Positions 1-7,546 of a DNA stretch of 15,028 nucleotides are shown piece by piece (within the stretch, counting starts at the first letter, position 1; the number at the start of each line of letters is the position of its first letter). The stretch comes from an uncultured Oscillospiraceae bacterium (GTDB taxonomy: Bacteria > Bacillota > Clostridia > Oscillospirales > Acutalibacteraceae): assembly GCA_900545625.1 (NCBI GenBank), contig UQZS01000045.1, positions 1-15,028 of the forward strand, read 5' to 3'. A model generated the notes under the pieces. The model was not told the DNA's origin and searched no databases. It saw nothing but the letters and a program-made list of their open reading frames with translations. The position numbers and the translations under genes were made by a program.

Positions 1-65
1 TCAGTCGGTAGAGCACGCGGCTGTTAACCGCGGTGTCGTTGGTTCGAGTCCAACTGGGGGAGCCA
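1..65 (+). tRNA. tRNA-Asn(GTT), 5' end missing
   Basis: The window opens inside a tRNA. The D-arm remnant (TCAGTCGGTAGAGC) is followed by an anticodon stem CGCGG/CCGCG (16-20 with 28-32) around the loop CTGTTAA, which places the anticodon GTT at 23-25 (asparagine). The T-arm GTTGG-TTCGAGT-CCAAC follows, then the 3' acceptor strand, the discriminator G and an encoded CCA ending at 65. About eleven 5' bases lie outside the window. Confidence 0.95.
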
Positions 66-107
66 GCCAAGAAAAAGGGATGCCAAAGGCATCCCTTTTT
101 CTTGGCT
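65..107 (+). terminator. Rho-independent terminator of the tRNA
   Basis: A perfect 20-bp inverted repeat (65-84 with 88-107) closes on a 3-base AAA loop. The 3' arm contains a TTTTT run and the sequence stays T-rich just after it. It begins at the last base of the tRNA CCA end, so it most likely ends the tRNA transcript. Confidence 0.8.
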
Positions 108-137
108 TTCTTTATTTGTACACGCACCTACCGCCCT

Positions 138-164
138 GGTTAACAGCCGCGGCGGCTGTTAACC
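138..164. repeat. Palindrome copying the tRNA-Asn anticodon arm
   Basis: A 13-bp inverted repeat (138-150 with 152-164, one base between) whose right arm GCGGCTGTTAACC is identical to tRNA positions 17-29, that is, the anticodon stem-loop. Tyrosine recombinases of integrative elements often use the anticodon arm of a tRNA gene as their attachment site, so this may be an att remnant. No integrase gene is present in the window, so that reading is inference. Confidence 0.6.
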
Positions 165-165
165 G

Positions 166-212
166 GCGCAAAGCCCTGCGCCGCCGGGGGCGGAAAAAGC
201 AGGGCTTTGCGC
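166..212. repeat. 14-bp inverted repeat, possible REP-like element
   Basis: GCGCAAAGCCCTGC (166-179) is repeated in inverted form as GCAGGGCTTTGCGC (199-212) around a GC-rich 19-base loop. It adjoins the tRNA-derived palindrome at 138-164. It has no T-run after it, so it is not an obvious terminator. The function is not recognised. Confidence 0.6.
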
Positions 213-309
213 AGGAAGAAACAAGGAGCGCCGCGAAGTGCTCCAAACGAGCGGGGCGACTATGTTTCTGACCGAGGTGCCCTGCGGTAAAAACAGATAA
301 TAAGCAGGA
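213..309. other. Noncoding stretch between tRNA and fruR
   Basis: Nothing convincing is coded here. A 12-codon reading frame (262-300, MFLTEVPCGKNR then a tandem stop TAATAA) has no good ribosome binding site but is followed closely by the hairpin at 310-335, so it could be the tail of a decayed gene or repeat. An overlapping 63-codon frame (80-271) crosses the tRNA terminator and both inverted repeats and is very unlikely to be real. Confidence 0.4.
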
Positions 310-335
310 AGCGGAGCTTTTAGGCTCCGCTTTTT
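310..335 (+). terminator. Rho-independent terminator upstream of fruR
   Basis: AGCGGAGC (310-317) pairs with GCTCCGCT (324-331) around a 6-base loop, followed by a T-rich run. It insulates the fru operon promoter from anything transcribed upstream. Confidence 0.75.
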
Positions 336-420
336 GTCTTTTTCCGAGAGAAAAACGCATAAAGATTTCGCCCGGGAATACTTCCTGTTTCTGTATGGGC
401 AGCCTGCATCTGCACGTTAT

Positions 421-445
421 TGAAATATTTTGAAAAAATTTGAAA
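421..445 (+). promoter_or_regulatory. Three phased TGAAA repeats, candidate FruR operator
   Basis: TGAAA occurs at 421, 431 and 441, exactly one helical turn apart, directly upstream of the fruR promoter -35 box at 454. DeoR-family sugar repressors commonly bind short direct repeats spaced by about 10-11 bp near their own promoter. The same A-rich tract could also act as an UP element for RNA polymerase. Assignment to FruR is inference. Confidence 0.4.
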
Positions 446-453
446 GAAAATGC

Positions 454-482
454 TTGACAATGATAAAAGTTGCATATATAAT
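454..482 (+). promoter_or_regulatory. Consensus sigma-A promoter of the fru operon
   Basis: A perfect -35 TTGACA (454-459) is separated by 17 bases from a perfect -10 TATAAT (477-482). Transcription should start near 488-490, about 35 bases before the fruR start codon. A promoter this strong would need repression, which fits autoregulation by FruR. Confidence 0.85.
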
Positions 483-522
483 TAAGGCGAAGTTGGATAA
501 AGTATACTGAGGGCATAAAAAA

Positions 523-1284
523 ATGATGTTTGAAGAAAGAGCCGCAAAAATTTTGAAAATCGTCAACAGCCGCCGCACCGCGAGCATCGCGGATCTGGCT
601 GCCGCTTTGGGCACGAGCGAGTCGACCGTGCGCCGCGATGTAATCGAGCTTGACCGCCGTGGGCAGTTAACGCGCGTACGCGGCGGCGCCGCAGGCGCGG
701 CGAACCCGGTGGTGACGGGTGAATACGACGTGCAGACGAAGGCGGGCATCCATGCCGACTTAAAGCAGCGTATCGCAAAGTACGCCGCCGCCGCGATTCG
801 CAGCGACGACCTTGTTTATCTCGACGCGGGCACGACCACGCTGACCATGATCCCTTACATCGAAGCCCCGGGCGCGGTGTTCGTGACCAACGGCTTTTCT
901 CACGCCAAGGCGCTGACACAGCGCGGCTATGTGGTGTATATCACGGGCGGGCGGCTCAAGCTGACGACCGAGGCGATCGTGGGCGACAGTGCGGTACGGT
1001 CGATCGAACGGTACAATTTTACAAAATGCTTTATGGGCACGAACGGCATTGATGAAGCGCGCGGCTTCACCACGCCCGACATTGACGAAGCGCTGATCAA
1101 GGAGGCCGCTATGCAGCATGCCTATATTTCTTACGTGCTGGCGGATTCCTCCAAATTCCGCAGGGTCTCCTCGGTAACGTTTGCCAAGATCGGCAGCGCG
1201 TGCATCATCACGGACACCGTTCCCGACGAGCGCTATAAAAAGCTGACCGTTATCAAGACGGTGGAGGGAGAGAACAGCTTATGA
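523..1284 (+). CDS. fruR: DeoR-family transcriptional repressor of the fructose operon
   Basis: A 253-residue DNA-binding protein of usual DeoR length. The N-terminal winged helix-turn-helix spans about residues 6-58, with a recognition helix in TSESTVRRDVIELDRRG and the following RVRGGA that is diagnostic of the family. The C-terminal DeoR sugar-phosphate sensor domain shows DAGTTT (from residue 101), VTNGF and ITGGRL. In this family the effector is a phosphosugar; with fruK and fruA downstream, fructose-1-phosphate is the likely inducer (inference). The start at 523 has GAGGG at 509-513; the second ATG at 526 is also possible. The gene ends in an ATGA overlap with fruK, implying translational coupling. 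The product probably represses its own operon through the site upstream of the promoter. Confidence 0.9.
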   Translation: MMFEERAAKILKIVNSRRTASIADLAAALGTSESTVRRDVIELDRRGQLTRVRGGAAGAANPVVTGEYDVQTKAGIHADLKQRIAKYAAAAIRSDDLVYLDAGTTTLTMIPYIEAPGAVFVTNGFSHAKALTQRGYVVYITGGRLKLTTEAIVGDSAVRSIERYNFTKCFMGTNGIDEARGFTTPDIDEALIKEAAMQHAYISYVLADSSKFRRVSSVTFAKIGSACIITDTVPDERYKKLTVIKTVEGENSL

Positions 1285-2174
1285 TCTATACCTTGACCTT
1301 TAATCCCGCGATCGATTATGTCATGCGTATCGACCGGCTGCGCCGCGGCGAAACGAACCGCTCCAAGTCCGAGGACATCCAGTTCGGCGGCAAGGGCATC
1401 AATGTTTCCACGGTGCTTGCGAACCTCGGGTGCAAGACGGTCGCGCTGGGCTTTATCGCGGGCTTTACGGGTGAGGCGCTTGACCGTGCCGTGACAGGCC
1501 GAGGCGTGCGCACGGATTTTATCCGGCTGCCCGCAGGCAACACGCGCATCAACGTCAAGCTCAAAAGCGATGCGGAGACCGAGATCAACGCCCAAGGGCC
1601 TGCAATCGGCGAACAGGATCTTGCAAAGCTTTATGAAAAGCTGGATGCGATCACCGACGGTGACACGCTGGTGCTCGCGGGCAGCGTCCCCGGCACGCTG
1701 CCGCAGGATGTGTACGAGCAGATCCTGTCGCGCTTACAAGGGCGGGGTATTCGCTTTGTCGTAGATGCGACCGGGGAGCTTTTAACAAATGTGCTGAAAT
1801 ATCGCCCGTTTTTAATCAAGCCCAACCGCGCGGAGCTTGAGGAGATCTGCGGGCGGGAACTGCAAACGGATGAGGAGATCGCCGAAGCGGCGCGGGAGCT
1901 GAAAATGAAAGGCGCGCAGAACGTGCTCGTGTCCCTGGGCGGTGACGGCGCGCTGCTGGTAGACGAATTCGACCGCGTCCACCGGCAGGCTGCTTTCAAA
2001 GGCAGGGTGGTCAACACCGTCGGCTCGGGCGATTCGATGGTGGCGGGTTTTTTGGTCGGCGCAGAGCGCGACTATGACTATGCGCTGACGCTCGGGAACG
2101 CGGCGGGCAGCGCCACGGCGTTTTCTTCGGAACTCGCAACAAAAGAGGAAATTATGGCCTTGTGCCAAAAATAA
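1281..2174 (+). CDS. fruK: 1-phosphofructokinase
   Basis: This cytoplasmic enzyme phosphorylates fructose-1-phosphate, the product of FruA, with ATP to give fructose-1,6-bisphosphate. The 297-residue protein is a PfkB/ribokinase-fold sugar kinase. Its start MIYTLTFNPAIDYVM is typical of FruK. The sugar-binding GGKGIN motif lies at about residues 36-41, and the second PfkB signature VGSGDSMVAGF carries the catalytic Asp at about 251. PfkB kinases of the tagatose-6-phosphate type (LacC) look similar, but the fruR-fruA context favours FruK. It starts inside the fruR stop codon (ATGA), with GGAGGGAGAG just upstream, and is 15 bases from fruA. FBP made here feeds the class II aldolase encoded at 11423-12358. 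Confidence 0.93.
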   Translation: MIYTLTFNPAIDYVMRIDRLRRGETNRSKSEDIQFGGKGINVSTVLANLGCKTVALGFIAGFTGEALDRAVTGRGVRTDFIRLPAGNTRINVKLKSDAETEINAQGPAIGEQDLAKLYEKLDAITDGDTLVLAGSVPGTLPQDVYEQILSRLQGRGIRFVVDATGELLTNVLKYRPFLIKPNRAELEEICGRELQTDEEIAEAARELKMKGAQNVLVSLGGDGALLVDEFDRVHRQAAFKGRVVNTVGSGDSMVAGFLVGAERDYDYALTLGNAAGSATAFSSELATKEEIMALCQK

Positions 2175-2189
2175 GAAAGGAGCAAAACG

Positions 2190-4142
2190 ATGCGTATTGT
2201 GGATCTGTTGAAGCCGGAAGCAATCCGACTTCACCAAACGCTTGCCGACAAATCGGAAGCGATCGAGCGGCTGATCGACCTGCATGCGTCGGTCGGAAAT
2301 GTACGGGATAAGGAGGTGTTCCGCAAAGAGATCCTCAAGCGCGAGGAACTCGGTTCCACGGCGGTCGGCGACGGCATTGCCATCCCGCACGCCAAAAGCG
2401 AAACGGTCGCCGCGCCCGGTCTTGCTGCCATGACCGTGCCGGACGGCGTGGATTACGGCGCACCGGACGGCAAGCCCTCCGACATCCTGTTTATGATTGC
2501 GGCGCCGCTGGACGGCGACCTGCACTTAGAGGTGCTCTCGCGCCTGATGACGCTATTGATGGACGAGGGGCTTCGCGCGAAGCTCAAGGCGGCGAAAACG
2601 CCTGCGGAATTCCTTGCGGCGATCGATGACATGGAGCGCGAACGCTTTGACGAGCCGAAAGCAGAAGAAAAGCAAGACGGCTACCGCGTACTCGCCGTGA
2701 CGGCGTGCCCGACCGGCATCGCGCACACGTACATGGCGGCGGAGGCGCTCGAAAAGGCGGGGAAAGCGATGGGCTATCCCCTGAAAGCGGAGACCAACGG
2801 CTCGGCCGGCGCGAAAAACGTGCTGACCGCTGATGAGATCGCCGCTTGCGACGGCATCATCGTTGCCGCAGACAAAAGCGTGGAAATGAGCCGGTTTGAC
2901 GGCAAGCCCGTGCTTTCCGTTTCCGTTTCGGATGGCATCAACAAGCCCGAGGAACTCATTGAAAAGATCCGCAGCGGAGCGGTACCGGTCTATCACCATA
3001 CCGGAGCGAAAGTCGCTGTTGCGTCCGGGCAAAAGGAGAGCTTCGGCAGACAAATTTACAAGCATTTGATGAACGGTGTTTCCCATATGCTGCCGTTCGT
3101 GGTCGCAGGCGGTATCTTTATTGCACTGGCGTTTCTTATTGATACAGCCATGGGCGTTGACCCGCAGGCAGCGGGCGGCGCGTTCGGCACTGTGACGCCG
3201 GTTGCCGCCTGGTTCAAGAACATCGGCAACTTTGCGTTTAACCTGATGATCCCCGTCCTTGCGGGCTTCATCGCGATGAGTATCGCGGACCGTCCCGGCT
3301 TCCTTGTGGGTATGGTCGGCGGTATCCTTGCCACAAACGGCGCGACCTTCTCCGACCCCGCCGCGGCAAACACCATCCCGTCGGGTTTCCTCGGCGCACT
3401 GCTGGCAAGCTTTGTGGCAGGCTATCTGATGCGCGGACTTGAAAGGCTCTGCGACCGGCTCCCGCGCTCTTTGGAGGGTATCAAGCCCGTGCTCATTTAT
3501 CCGCTTGCAGGACTTGGCATCGTCGCGGTGATGATGTGCGCGGTCAACCCCTTCATGGGCATGATCAACAGTGCCATGAATGACAGCCTGATGTGGCTGA
3601 GCGCACGCCATCTGGACGTTCTGCTGGGCGCGATCGTAGCGGGCATGATGGCCATCGACATGGGCGGCCCGTTCAACAAAGCGGCATATGTGTTCGGCAG
3701 CACGGTCATGCTCGGGCAGGCAGCCTCTATGGCGGATCCGAACGTGGCATATCAGATCATGGCGGCGGTCATGATCGGCGGTATGGTCCCGCCCATTGCG
3801 ATCGCACTTTCTACGACCATCTTCAAAAACAGATGGACAGCCGAAGAGCGCAAAAACGGCGTGGTCAACTATATCATGGGCCTAAGCTTCATCACCGAGG
3901 GCGCGATCCCCTACGCCGCGTCCTATCCGCTCGCCGTCATCCCCTCGTGCATCGTCGGCTCGGCGGTCGCGGGCGCACTCTCCGTAGTGTTTAAATGCAC
4001 CCTGATGGCGCCGCACGGCGGGATCTTCGTGTTCGCCGTGGTGGGGAATTGGTACTGGTATCTGCTGGCGCTTGCCATCGGCTCGGTCGTCAGCATGCTG
4101 ATGCTCGCATTGCTCAAGAAAAAGCCGAAGGCAGCAGCCTAA
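2190..4142 (+). CDS. fruA: Fructose-specific PTS transporter, EIIABC fusion
   Basis: A 650-residue membrane permease that imports fructose while phosphorylating it to fructose-1-phosphate. Domains run A-B-C. The EIIA domain (about 1-150) has its phosphorylated His at 67 in DGIAIPHAKS. The EIIB domain (about 165-265) has its phosphocysteine at 173 in ACPTGIAHT. The multi-spanning EIIC domain (about 284-645) shows the hydrophobic entry segment after FGRQIYKHLMNG, the GGPFNKAAY motif and the ITEGAIPYAASYP motif. The all-in-one IIABC architecture and length match fructose permeases of Gram-positives. AAAGGAG at 2176-2182 sits 7 bases before the start. Phosphate arrives from EI through HPr, both encoded immediately downstream. 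All phosphorylation residues are intact. Confidence 0.95.
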   Translation: MRIVDLLKPEAIRLHQTLADKSEAIERLIDLHASVGNVRDKEVFRKEILKREELGSTAVGDGIAIPHAKSETVAAPGLAAMTVPDGVDYGAPDGKPSDILFMIAAPLDGDLHLEVLSRLMTLLMDEGLRAKLKAAKTPAEFLAAIDDMERERFDEPKAEEKQDGYRVLAVTACPTGIAHTYMAAEALEKAGKAMGYPLKAETNGSAGAKNVLTADEIAACDGIIVAADKSVEMSRFDGKPVLSVSVSDGINKPEELIEKIRSGAVPVYHHTGAKVAVASGQKESFGRQIYKHLMNGVSHMLPFVVAGGIFIALAFLIDTAMGVDPQAAGGAFGTVTPVAAWFKNIGNFAFNLMIPVLAGFIAMSIADRPGFLVGMVGGILATNGATFSDPAAANTIPSGFLGALLASFVAGYLMRGLERLCDRLPRSLEGIKPVLIYPLAGLGIVAVMMCAVNPFMGMINSAMNDSLMWLSARHLDVLLGAIVAGMMAIDMGGPFNKAAYVFGSTVMLGQAASMADPNVAYQIMAAVMIGGMVPPIAIALSTTIFKNRWTAEERKNGVVNYIMGLSFITEGAIPYAASYPLAVIPSCIVGSAVAGALSVVFKCTLMAPHGGIFVFAVVGNWYWYLLALAIGSVVSMLMLALLKKKPKAAA

Positions 4143-4163
4143 ATACGAAGGGCAGGAATAACA

Positions 4164-4430
4164 ATGGTATCGAAAACCGTTACAGTCGTGAACTCGCAGG
4201 GGTTCCATATGCGTCCCGCCGCCGCATTTGCGGCGGAGATGGGCAAATTCAAGTCGCACATCCTTTTGGAGAGCGGCGGGAAAAACGCGGACGGCAAAAG
4301 CCTGATGAACATCATTGCGGCGTGCATCAAATGCGGCGCCGAGGTCAAGGTGACCGCATCGGGCGAGGATGAGGACGCGGCGCTCGAAAAGGCTGTGTCC
4401 ATGATCGAATCGGGGCTTGGTGAGACGTAA
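4164..4430 (+). CDS. ptsH: PTS phosphocarrier protein HPr
   Basis: An 88-residue cytoplasmic phosphocarrier that takes phosphate from EI and passes it to the EIIA domain of FruA. The active His15 lies in QGFHMRPAAAF (usual form GLHARPA, so Phe14 and Met16 are mild variants). Ser46 is present in DGKSLMNI, the site that HPr kinase/phosphorylase modifies in Firmicutes, so a role in catabolite control is possible; no HPr kinase gene is in this window. The start is 21 bases after fruA with AGGA at 4153-4156. The stop overlaps the ptsI start by one base (TAATG). Having HPr inside the fructose operon suggests its synthesis rises with fructose, or that fructose is the main PTS sugar here (inference). 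Confidence 0.93.
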   Translation: MVSKTVTVVNSQGFHMRPAAAFAAEMGKFKSHILLESGGKNADGKSLMNIIAACIKCGAEVKVTASGEDEDAALEKAVSMIESGLGET

Positions 4431-6121
4431 TGCTCAAGGGAATCGGGGCGTCGGAGGGCGTCGGCATCGGCAAGGCGCGTAAGCTTTTGGAAAAGCCGAT
4501 CGTGTATGCGGACAAAGCGCCGGCGGATACGGCGGCGGAAAAAGAGCGCCTGCGCTCGGCGGTACAGACCTTTTGCGAAAAAAATGAAGCGCGCGCCGCG
4601 CGCATGGATGCGTGCGGCGCGGACGGCGACATCCTGCGCGGACATATCGCCATGCTTTCAGACCCTTACATGCTCTCGCAAATGCAGGAGGGCATCGAAG
4701 CCGGCGCGTGTGCGGAAAAAGCGGTGGAAACGGTCTGCGATATGTTTATCGCGGTGTTCTCCGGCACGGACGATGAGCTGACACAGCAGCGTGCCGTGGA
4801 TGTGGCGGACATCAAAAAGCAGCTTCAAAAAATATTGCTCGGTATCGAAGATATGGATCTCGGCTGCCTGCCGCCCGATACGGTGCTGATCGTGGAGGAA
4901 CTGACGCCGTCCATGACCGTTGAGCTCGACCGGGAAAACGTGGCGGGGATCGTTACGGAACGCGGGGGCAGAACCTCGCATGCGGCGATCCTTTCCCGCT
5001 CGCTGAAGATCCCTGCGGTGCTCAGTGTGGAGAATGCACTCACGCTGATCCCCTCGGAAAAGGAACTGATTGTAGACGGCGGTACGGGCGAGGTCTATAC
5101 CGACATCGACGACGCGACAAAAGCACGCTTCCTGGAAGTGCAAAAGCGTTTTGCCGAAAAGGCCGCGCGCGAGGAGACCTATCGCGGAAAACCCACCGTC
5201 ACAAAGGACGGCGTGCCGAAAAAGCTGTATGCCAACATCGGCTCGCATAAGGATCTGGAGGCGGTGCTCGCAAGCGACGCGGAGGGTGTCGGGCTGTTCC
5301 GCACCGAGTTCCTGTTCATGGACAGAGCCGCTATGCCGACCGAGGAAGAACAGTTTGAAGCGTACAAGACGGTCGCCGCGGGCCTGCACGGCAAGGAAGT
5401 CATCATCCGCACGCTGGATGTCGGCGGGGATAAAGACATCCCGTACCTCAACCTCAAGCACGAGGAAAACCCGTTTTTGGGGTTCCGCGCGGTGCGGTAC
5501 TGCCTGAAAAACCGCGACGCATACAAGGTGCAGCTTCGCGCAATTTTACGTGCCTCGGCATTCGGCAACGTCGCCGTTATGGTGCCGCTGGTGACGCGCG
5601 TGGACGAACTGCTTGCAGTGCGCGCGCTGGTGGAGGAGATCAAAGCGGAGCTGGATACACAAAATATCCCGTATAAAAAGGATATACAGATCGGCGTGAT
5701 GATGGAGACACCTGCCGCCTGTATGATCGCGGATCTGCTGGCGGCGCACGCGGACTTCTTCAGCATCGGTACGAATGACCTGACGGGGTACATCATGGCG
5801 GCGGATCGCGGCAACGCGGACGTCGGGTATCTGTATTCGACCTATGATCCGGCAGTGCTGCGCGCGATCAAACAGATCATCGCCGCCGCAAACGACCGCG
5901 GTATCCCCTGCGGGATGTGCGGCGAAGCGGCCGCAGATCCACACCTTCTGCCGCTGCTCGTGTCGTTCGGCTTGGACGAATGCAGTGTCAATCCCGCAAG
6001 CGTCCTTTCGGTGCGCAGCACGCTCGCCGAGCTTGACCGAAAGACTTGCGATACGATCGCGCAAAAAGCGCTCTCGCTGGAGAGTGAAGCGGAGGTTTCC
6101 GCTTATCTCACTGCGCTGTAA
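4430..6121 (+). CDS. ptsI: PTS Enzyme I, phosphoenolpyruvate-protein phosphotransferase
   Basis: The first PTS enzyme; it autophosphorylates from phosphoenolpyruvate and transfers phosphate to HPr. The 563-residue length fits the family (about 570). The N-terminal helical and swivelling domains carry the active His184 in GGRTSHAAIL. The C-terminal PEP-binding barrel shows GLFRTEFLF (Arg291), RTLDVGGDK, MMETPAA (metal ligand Glu426), GTNDL (447-451) and the active-site Cys497 in GMCGEAA. The family usually has GTNDLTQY and GMCGEMA; here they read GTNDLTGY and GMCGEAA, modest departures at otherwise conserved spots. Translation is coupled to ptsH through TAATG. It is the last gene of the operon; a long hairpin follows at 6149-6186. 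Confidence 0.94.
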   Translation: MLKGIGASEGVGIGKARKLLEKPIVYADKAPADTAAEKERLRSAVQTFCEKNEARAARMDACGADGDILRGHIAMLSDPYMLSQMQEGIEAGACAEKAVETVCDMFIAVFSGTDDELTQQRAVDVADIKKQLQKILLGIEDMDLGCLPPDTVLIVEELTPSMTVELDRENVAGIVTERGGRTSHAAILSRSLKIPAVLSVENALTLIPSEKELIVDGGTGEVYTDIDDATKARFLEVQKRFAEKAAREETYRGKPTVTKDGVPKKLYANIGSHKDLEAVLASDAEGVGLFRTEFLFMDRAAMPTEEEQFEAYKTVAAGLHGKEVIIRTLDVGGDKDIPYLNLKHEENPFLGFRAVRYCLKNRDAYKVQLRAILRASAFGNVAVMVPLVTRVDELLAVRALVEEIKAELDTQNIPYKKDIQIGVMMETPAACMIADLLAAHADFFSIGTNDLTGYIMAADRGNADVGYLYSTYDPAVLRAIKQIIAAANDRGIPCGMCGEAAADPHLLPLLVSFGLDECSVNPASVLSVRSTLAELDRKTCDTIAQKALSLESEAEVSAYLTAL

Positions 6122-6148
6122 CGGATGACATACACAAAAGCATAGACT

Positions 6149-6186
6149 GCAAACACGCACACGGCTTCTGCCGTGTGCGTGTTTGC
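6149..6186 (+). terminator. Hairpin at the end of the fru-pts operon
   Basis: A perfect 17-bp stem (6149-6165 with 6170-6186) closes on a TTCT loop. The nearest T-run (6205-6211) is about 18 bases further on rather than directly after the stem, so it may act as an atypical terminator or a 3' mRNA stabiliser. Confidence 0.6.
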
Positions 6187-6225
6187 GTGCCGAAAAGAAT
6201 AAGCTTTTTTTGTGAAAATTCCCCG

Positions 6226-6254
6226 TTGCCGCACAGCTTAACCAATGGTAAGAT
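6226..6254 (+). promoter_or_regulatory. Candidate extended -10 promoter of the metallophosphoesterase
   Basis: TTGCCG (6226-6231), 17 bases, then TAAGAT (6249-6254), which is preceded by TGG as in extended -10 promoters. It lies after the operon-ending hairpin and about 55 bases before the next start codon. Confidence 0.5.
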
Positions 6255-6308
6255 AAAGACATAGTGCGAAAGCAACACGTGTATATGAGTGGAAAGGGAG
6301 GAGAAACG

Positions 6309-7253
6309 ATGTCCCGAGTTTTGCGCTTTTTTGCTGCAATTTTAGCTTTTTTTATTTTTTCGCCGTCTGACGCCCGGATCGAGCCGTATGCACCGTTGGA
6401 CAAAGACGATCTGCAAATCAGCTTTACGGTGATCTCGGACGGGCATCTGGAGTCCAACAACGCCGAACGCCACAACAATTACGGCGAGGGTTTTTTGGAT
6501 ATGGCGAGTGCCGAGGTGCCGTCCCGCGCGCTGGTTATGGTCGGGGATAATACCATGAACGGACAGCTGTTTGAACAGGGGATGCTTTACGGCCTTTTGC
6601 GCAAATACAACACGATAGAAAACGTCCTTATGGCGGCGGGCAACCATGACATTTGCGGCAACGATTACAATATGGCGGATTACGACCGCTTGAAGAAGCG
6701 CTTTATTCGCTACAACAATGCCTTTTTGGATCATCGGATCGACGAGCTGTACCATTATGCGGTCATTGACGGGTATTATTTTGTTGTGCTTGGCTCCGAC
6801 AAAGACGCAGGCGTCGAGCAGTATATCTCGCCCGAACAGTTCTCGTGGCTTGACGGCGTGCTAAAGGAAGCGTCGGCAAGCGGCAAGCCGGTGTTTCTGT
6901 TCAACCATTGGCCTTTGAACGATGTGTTCCCCGATGTGTGGACAGAGGGGCACGTCGGCGCGCAGAGCGACGAGTTGAAGGCCGCGCTGCAAAAATACGG
7001 CAGCCGCATTTTTTATTTCAGCGGGCATTTACATATGGGTGTGTTTGAAGATGACGGCGGCTATAAAGAGGAGGGCTTGATTACCTATATCAACGTGCCT
7101 TCCTTCGGTTCGGAAAACACCAACGGTGACGCGGATGCGCAGGAAACGGGACTTGGCTTGCAGGTCGAGGTGTATGAAAACGAACTGGTGGTGCGCGTGC
7201 GAAATTTTGTGCAGCACGAATGGACGGACTATGAATATCGGTTTGCATTTTGA
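6309..7253 (+). CDS. Secreted calcineurin-like metallophosphoesterase
   Basis: A 314-residue protein with the full two-metal phosphoesterase motif set: SDGH (Asp44, His46), GDN (Asp80), GNHD (112-114), FNHWP (His200) and SGHLH (His240, His242). The N-terminus MSRVLRFFAAILAFFIF followed by SPSDA looks like a signal peptide with possible cleavage after Ala22, so the enzyme probably acts outside the membrane. The substrate cannot be told; the family includes phosphodiesterases, nucleotidases and phosphatases. The start at 6309 was chosen because GGGAGGAG (6296-6303) sits just before it; the frame extends upstream to a GTG at 6264 without a binding site. It stands alone between two hairpins, so no pathway can be read from context. 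Confidence 0.85.
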   Translation: MSRVLRFFAAILAFFIFSPSDARIEPYAPLDKDDLQISFTVISDGHLESNNAERHNNYGEGFLDMASAEVPSRALVMVGDNTMNGQLFEQGMLYGLLRKYNTIENVLMAAGNHDICGNDYNMADYDRLKKRFIRYNNAFLDHRIDELYHYAVIDGYYFVVLGSDKDAGVEQYISPEQFSWLDGVLKEASASGKPVFLFNHWPLNDVFPDVWTEGHVGAQSDELKAALQKYGSRIFYFSGHLHMGVFEDDGGYKEEGLITYINVPSFGSENTNGDADAQETGLGLQVEVYENELVVRVRNFVQHEWTDYEYRFAF

Positions 7254-7275
7254 CCGCATATAAGGGTTACGGCTT

Positions 7276-7316
7276 GCGCGGGACAGGACCATCAGCCGTG
7301 TCCTGCGCAGCGTTTT
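7276..7316 (+). terminator. Probable terminator after the metallophosphoesterase
   Basis: GCGCGGGACA (7276-7285) pairs with TGTCCTGCGC (7299-7308) with one G-U pair, around a 13-base loop; a short TTTT follows at 7313-7316. It is moderately convincing as a terminator. Confidence 0.5.
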
Positions 7317-7405
7317 GCCTTGTGCGGCGGCGCTTCAACGCACTTGTGCAAAATGTTGCGGTTTATCTCAAATTCTTGCAAAAATATACAAAATTATCCG
7401 CTGTA

Positions 7406-7442
7406 ACTTGATTTTGACAAAAAATAAGATATACTTAATATA
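7406..7442 (+). promoter_or_regulatory. Promoter of the LytTR regulator-kinase pair
   Basis: TTGACA (7414-7419), 16 bases, then TAATAT (7436-7441). It begins with ACTTGATTTT (7406-7415). The 37-base element matches 29 of 37 positions of the agrBD promoter region at 9643-9679, so the two are probably under the same regulator, plausibly the LytTR protein encoded next (inference). Confidence 0.6.
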
Positions 7443-7458
7443 TAAAAAGCAAGCCATC

Positions 7459-7496
7459 TGCAACGCGGCGGGGTGCATTTTCCGTGCCGCTTTGCA
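7459..7496 (+). other. Leader hairpin before the LytTR regulator
   Basis: TGCAACGCGGC (7459-7469) pairs with GCCGCTTTGCA (7486-7496) at 10 of 11 positions. It lies in the 5' leader between promoter and start codon and has no T-run. It may affect mRNA stability; its function is unknown. Confidence 0.4.
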
Positions 7497-7546
7497 GGAC
7501 TATTGGCAGACGCAGAACCGCCCGAACGGGTAAAGGGGGAGAAACC

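Noticed and set aside
80..271. 63-codon + strand reading frame after the tRNA
   Set aside because: It begins inside the tRNA terminator, runs through two inverted repeats, has no ribosome binding site, and has an Arg/Ala-rich composition typical of GC-rich noncoding DNA.
7315..7533. 72-codon + strand frame before the LytTR regulator
   Set aside because: It contains the regulator's promoter and leader hairpin, has no ribosome binding site, and lacks protein-like composition.
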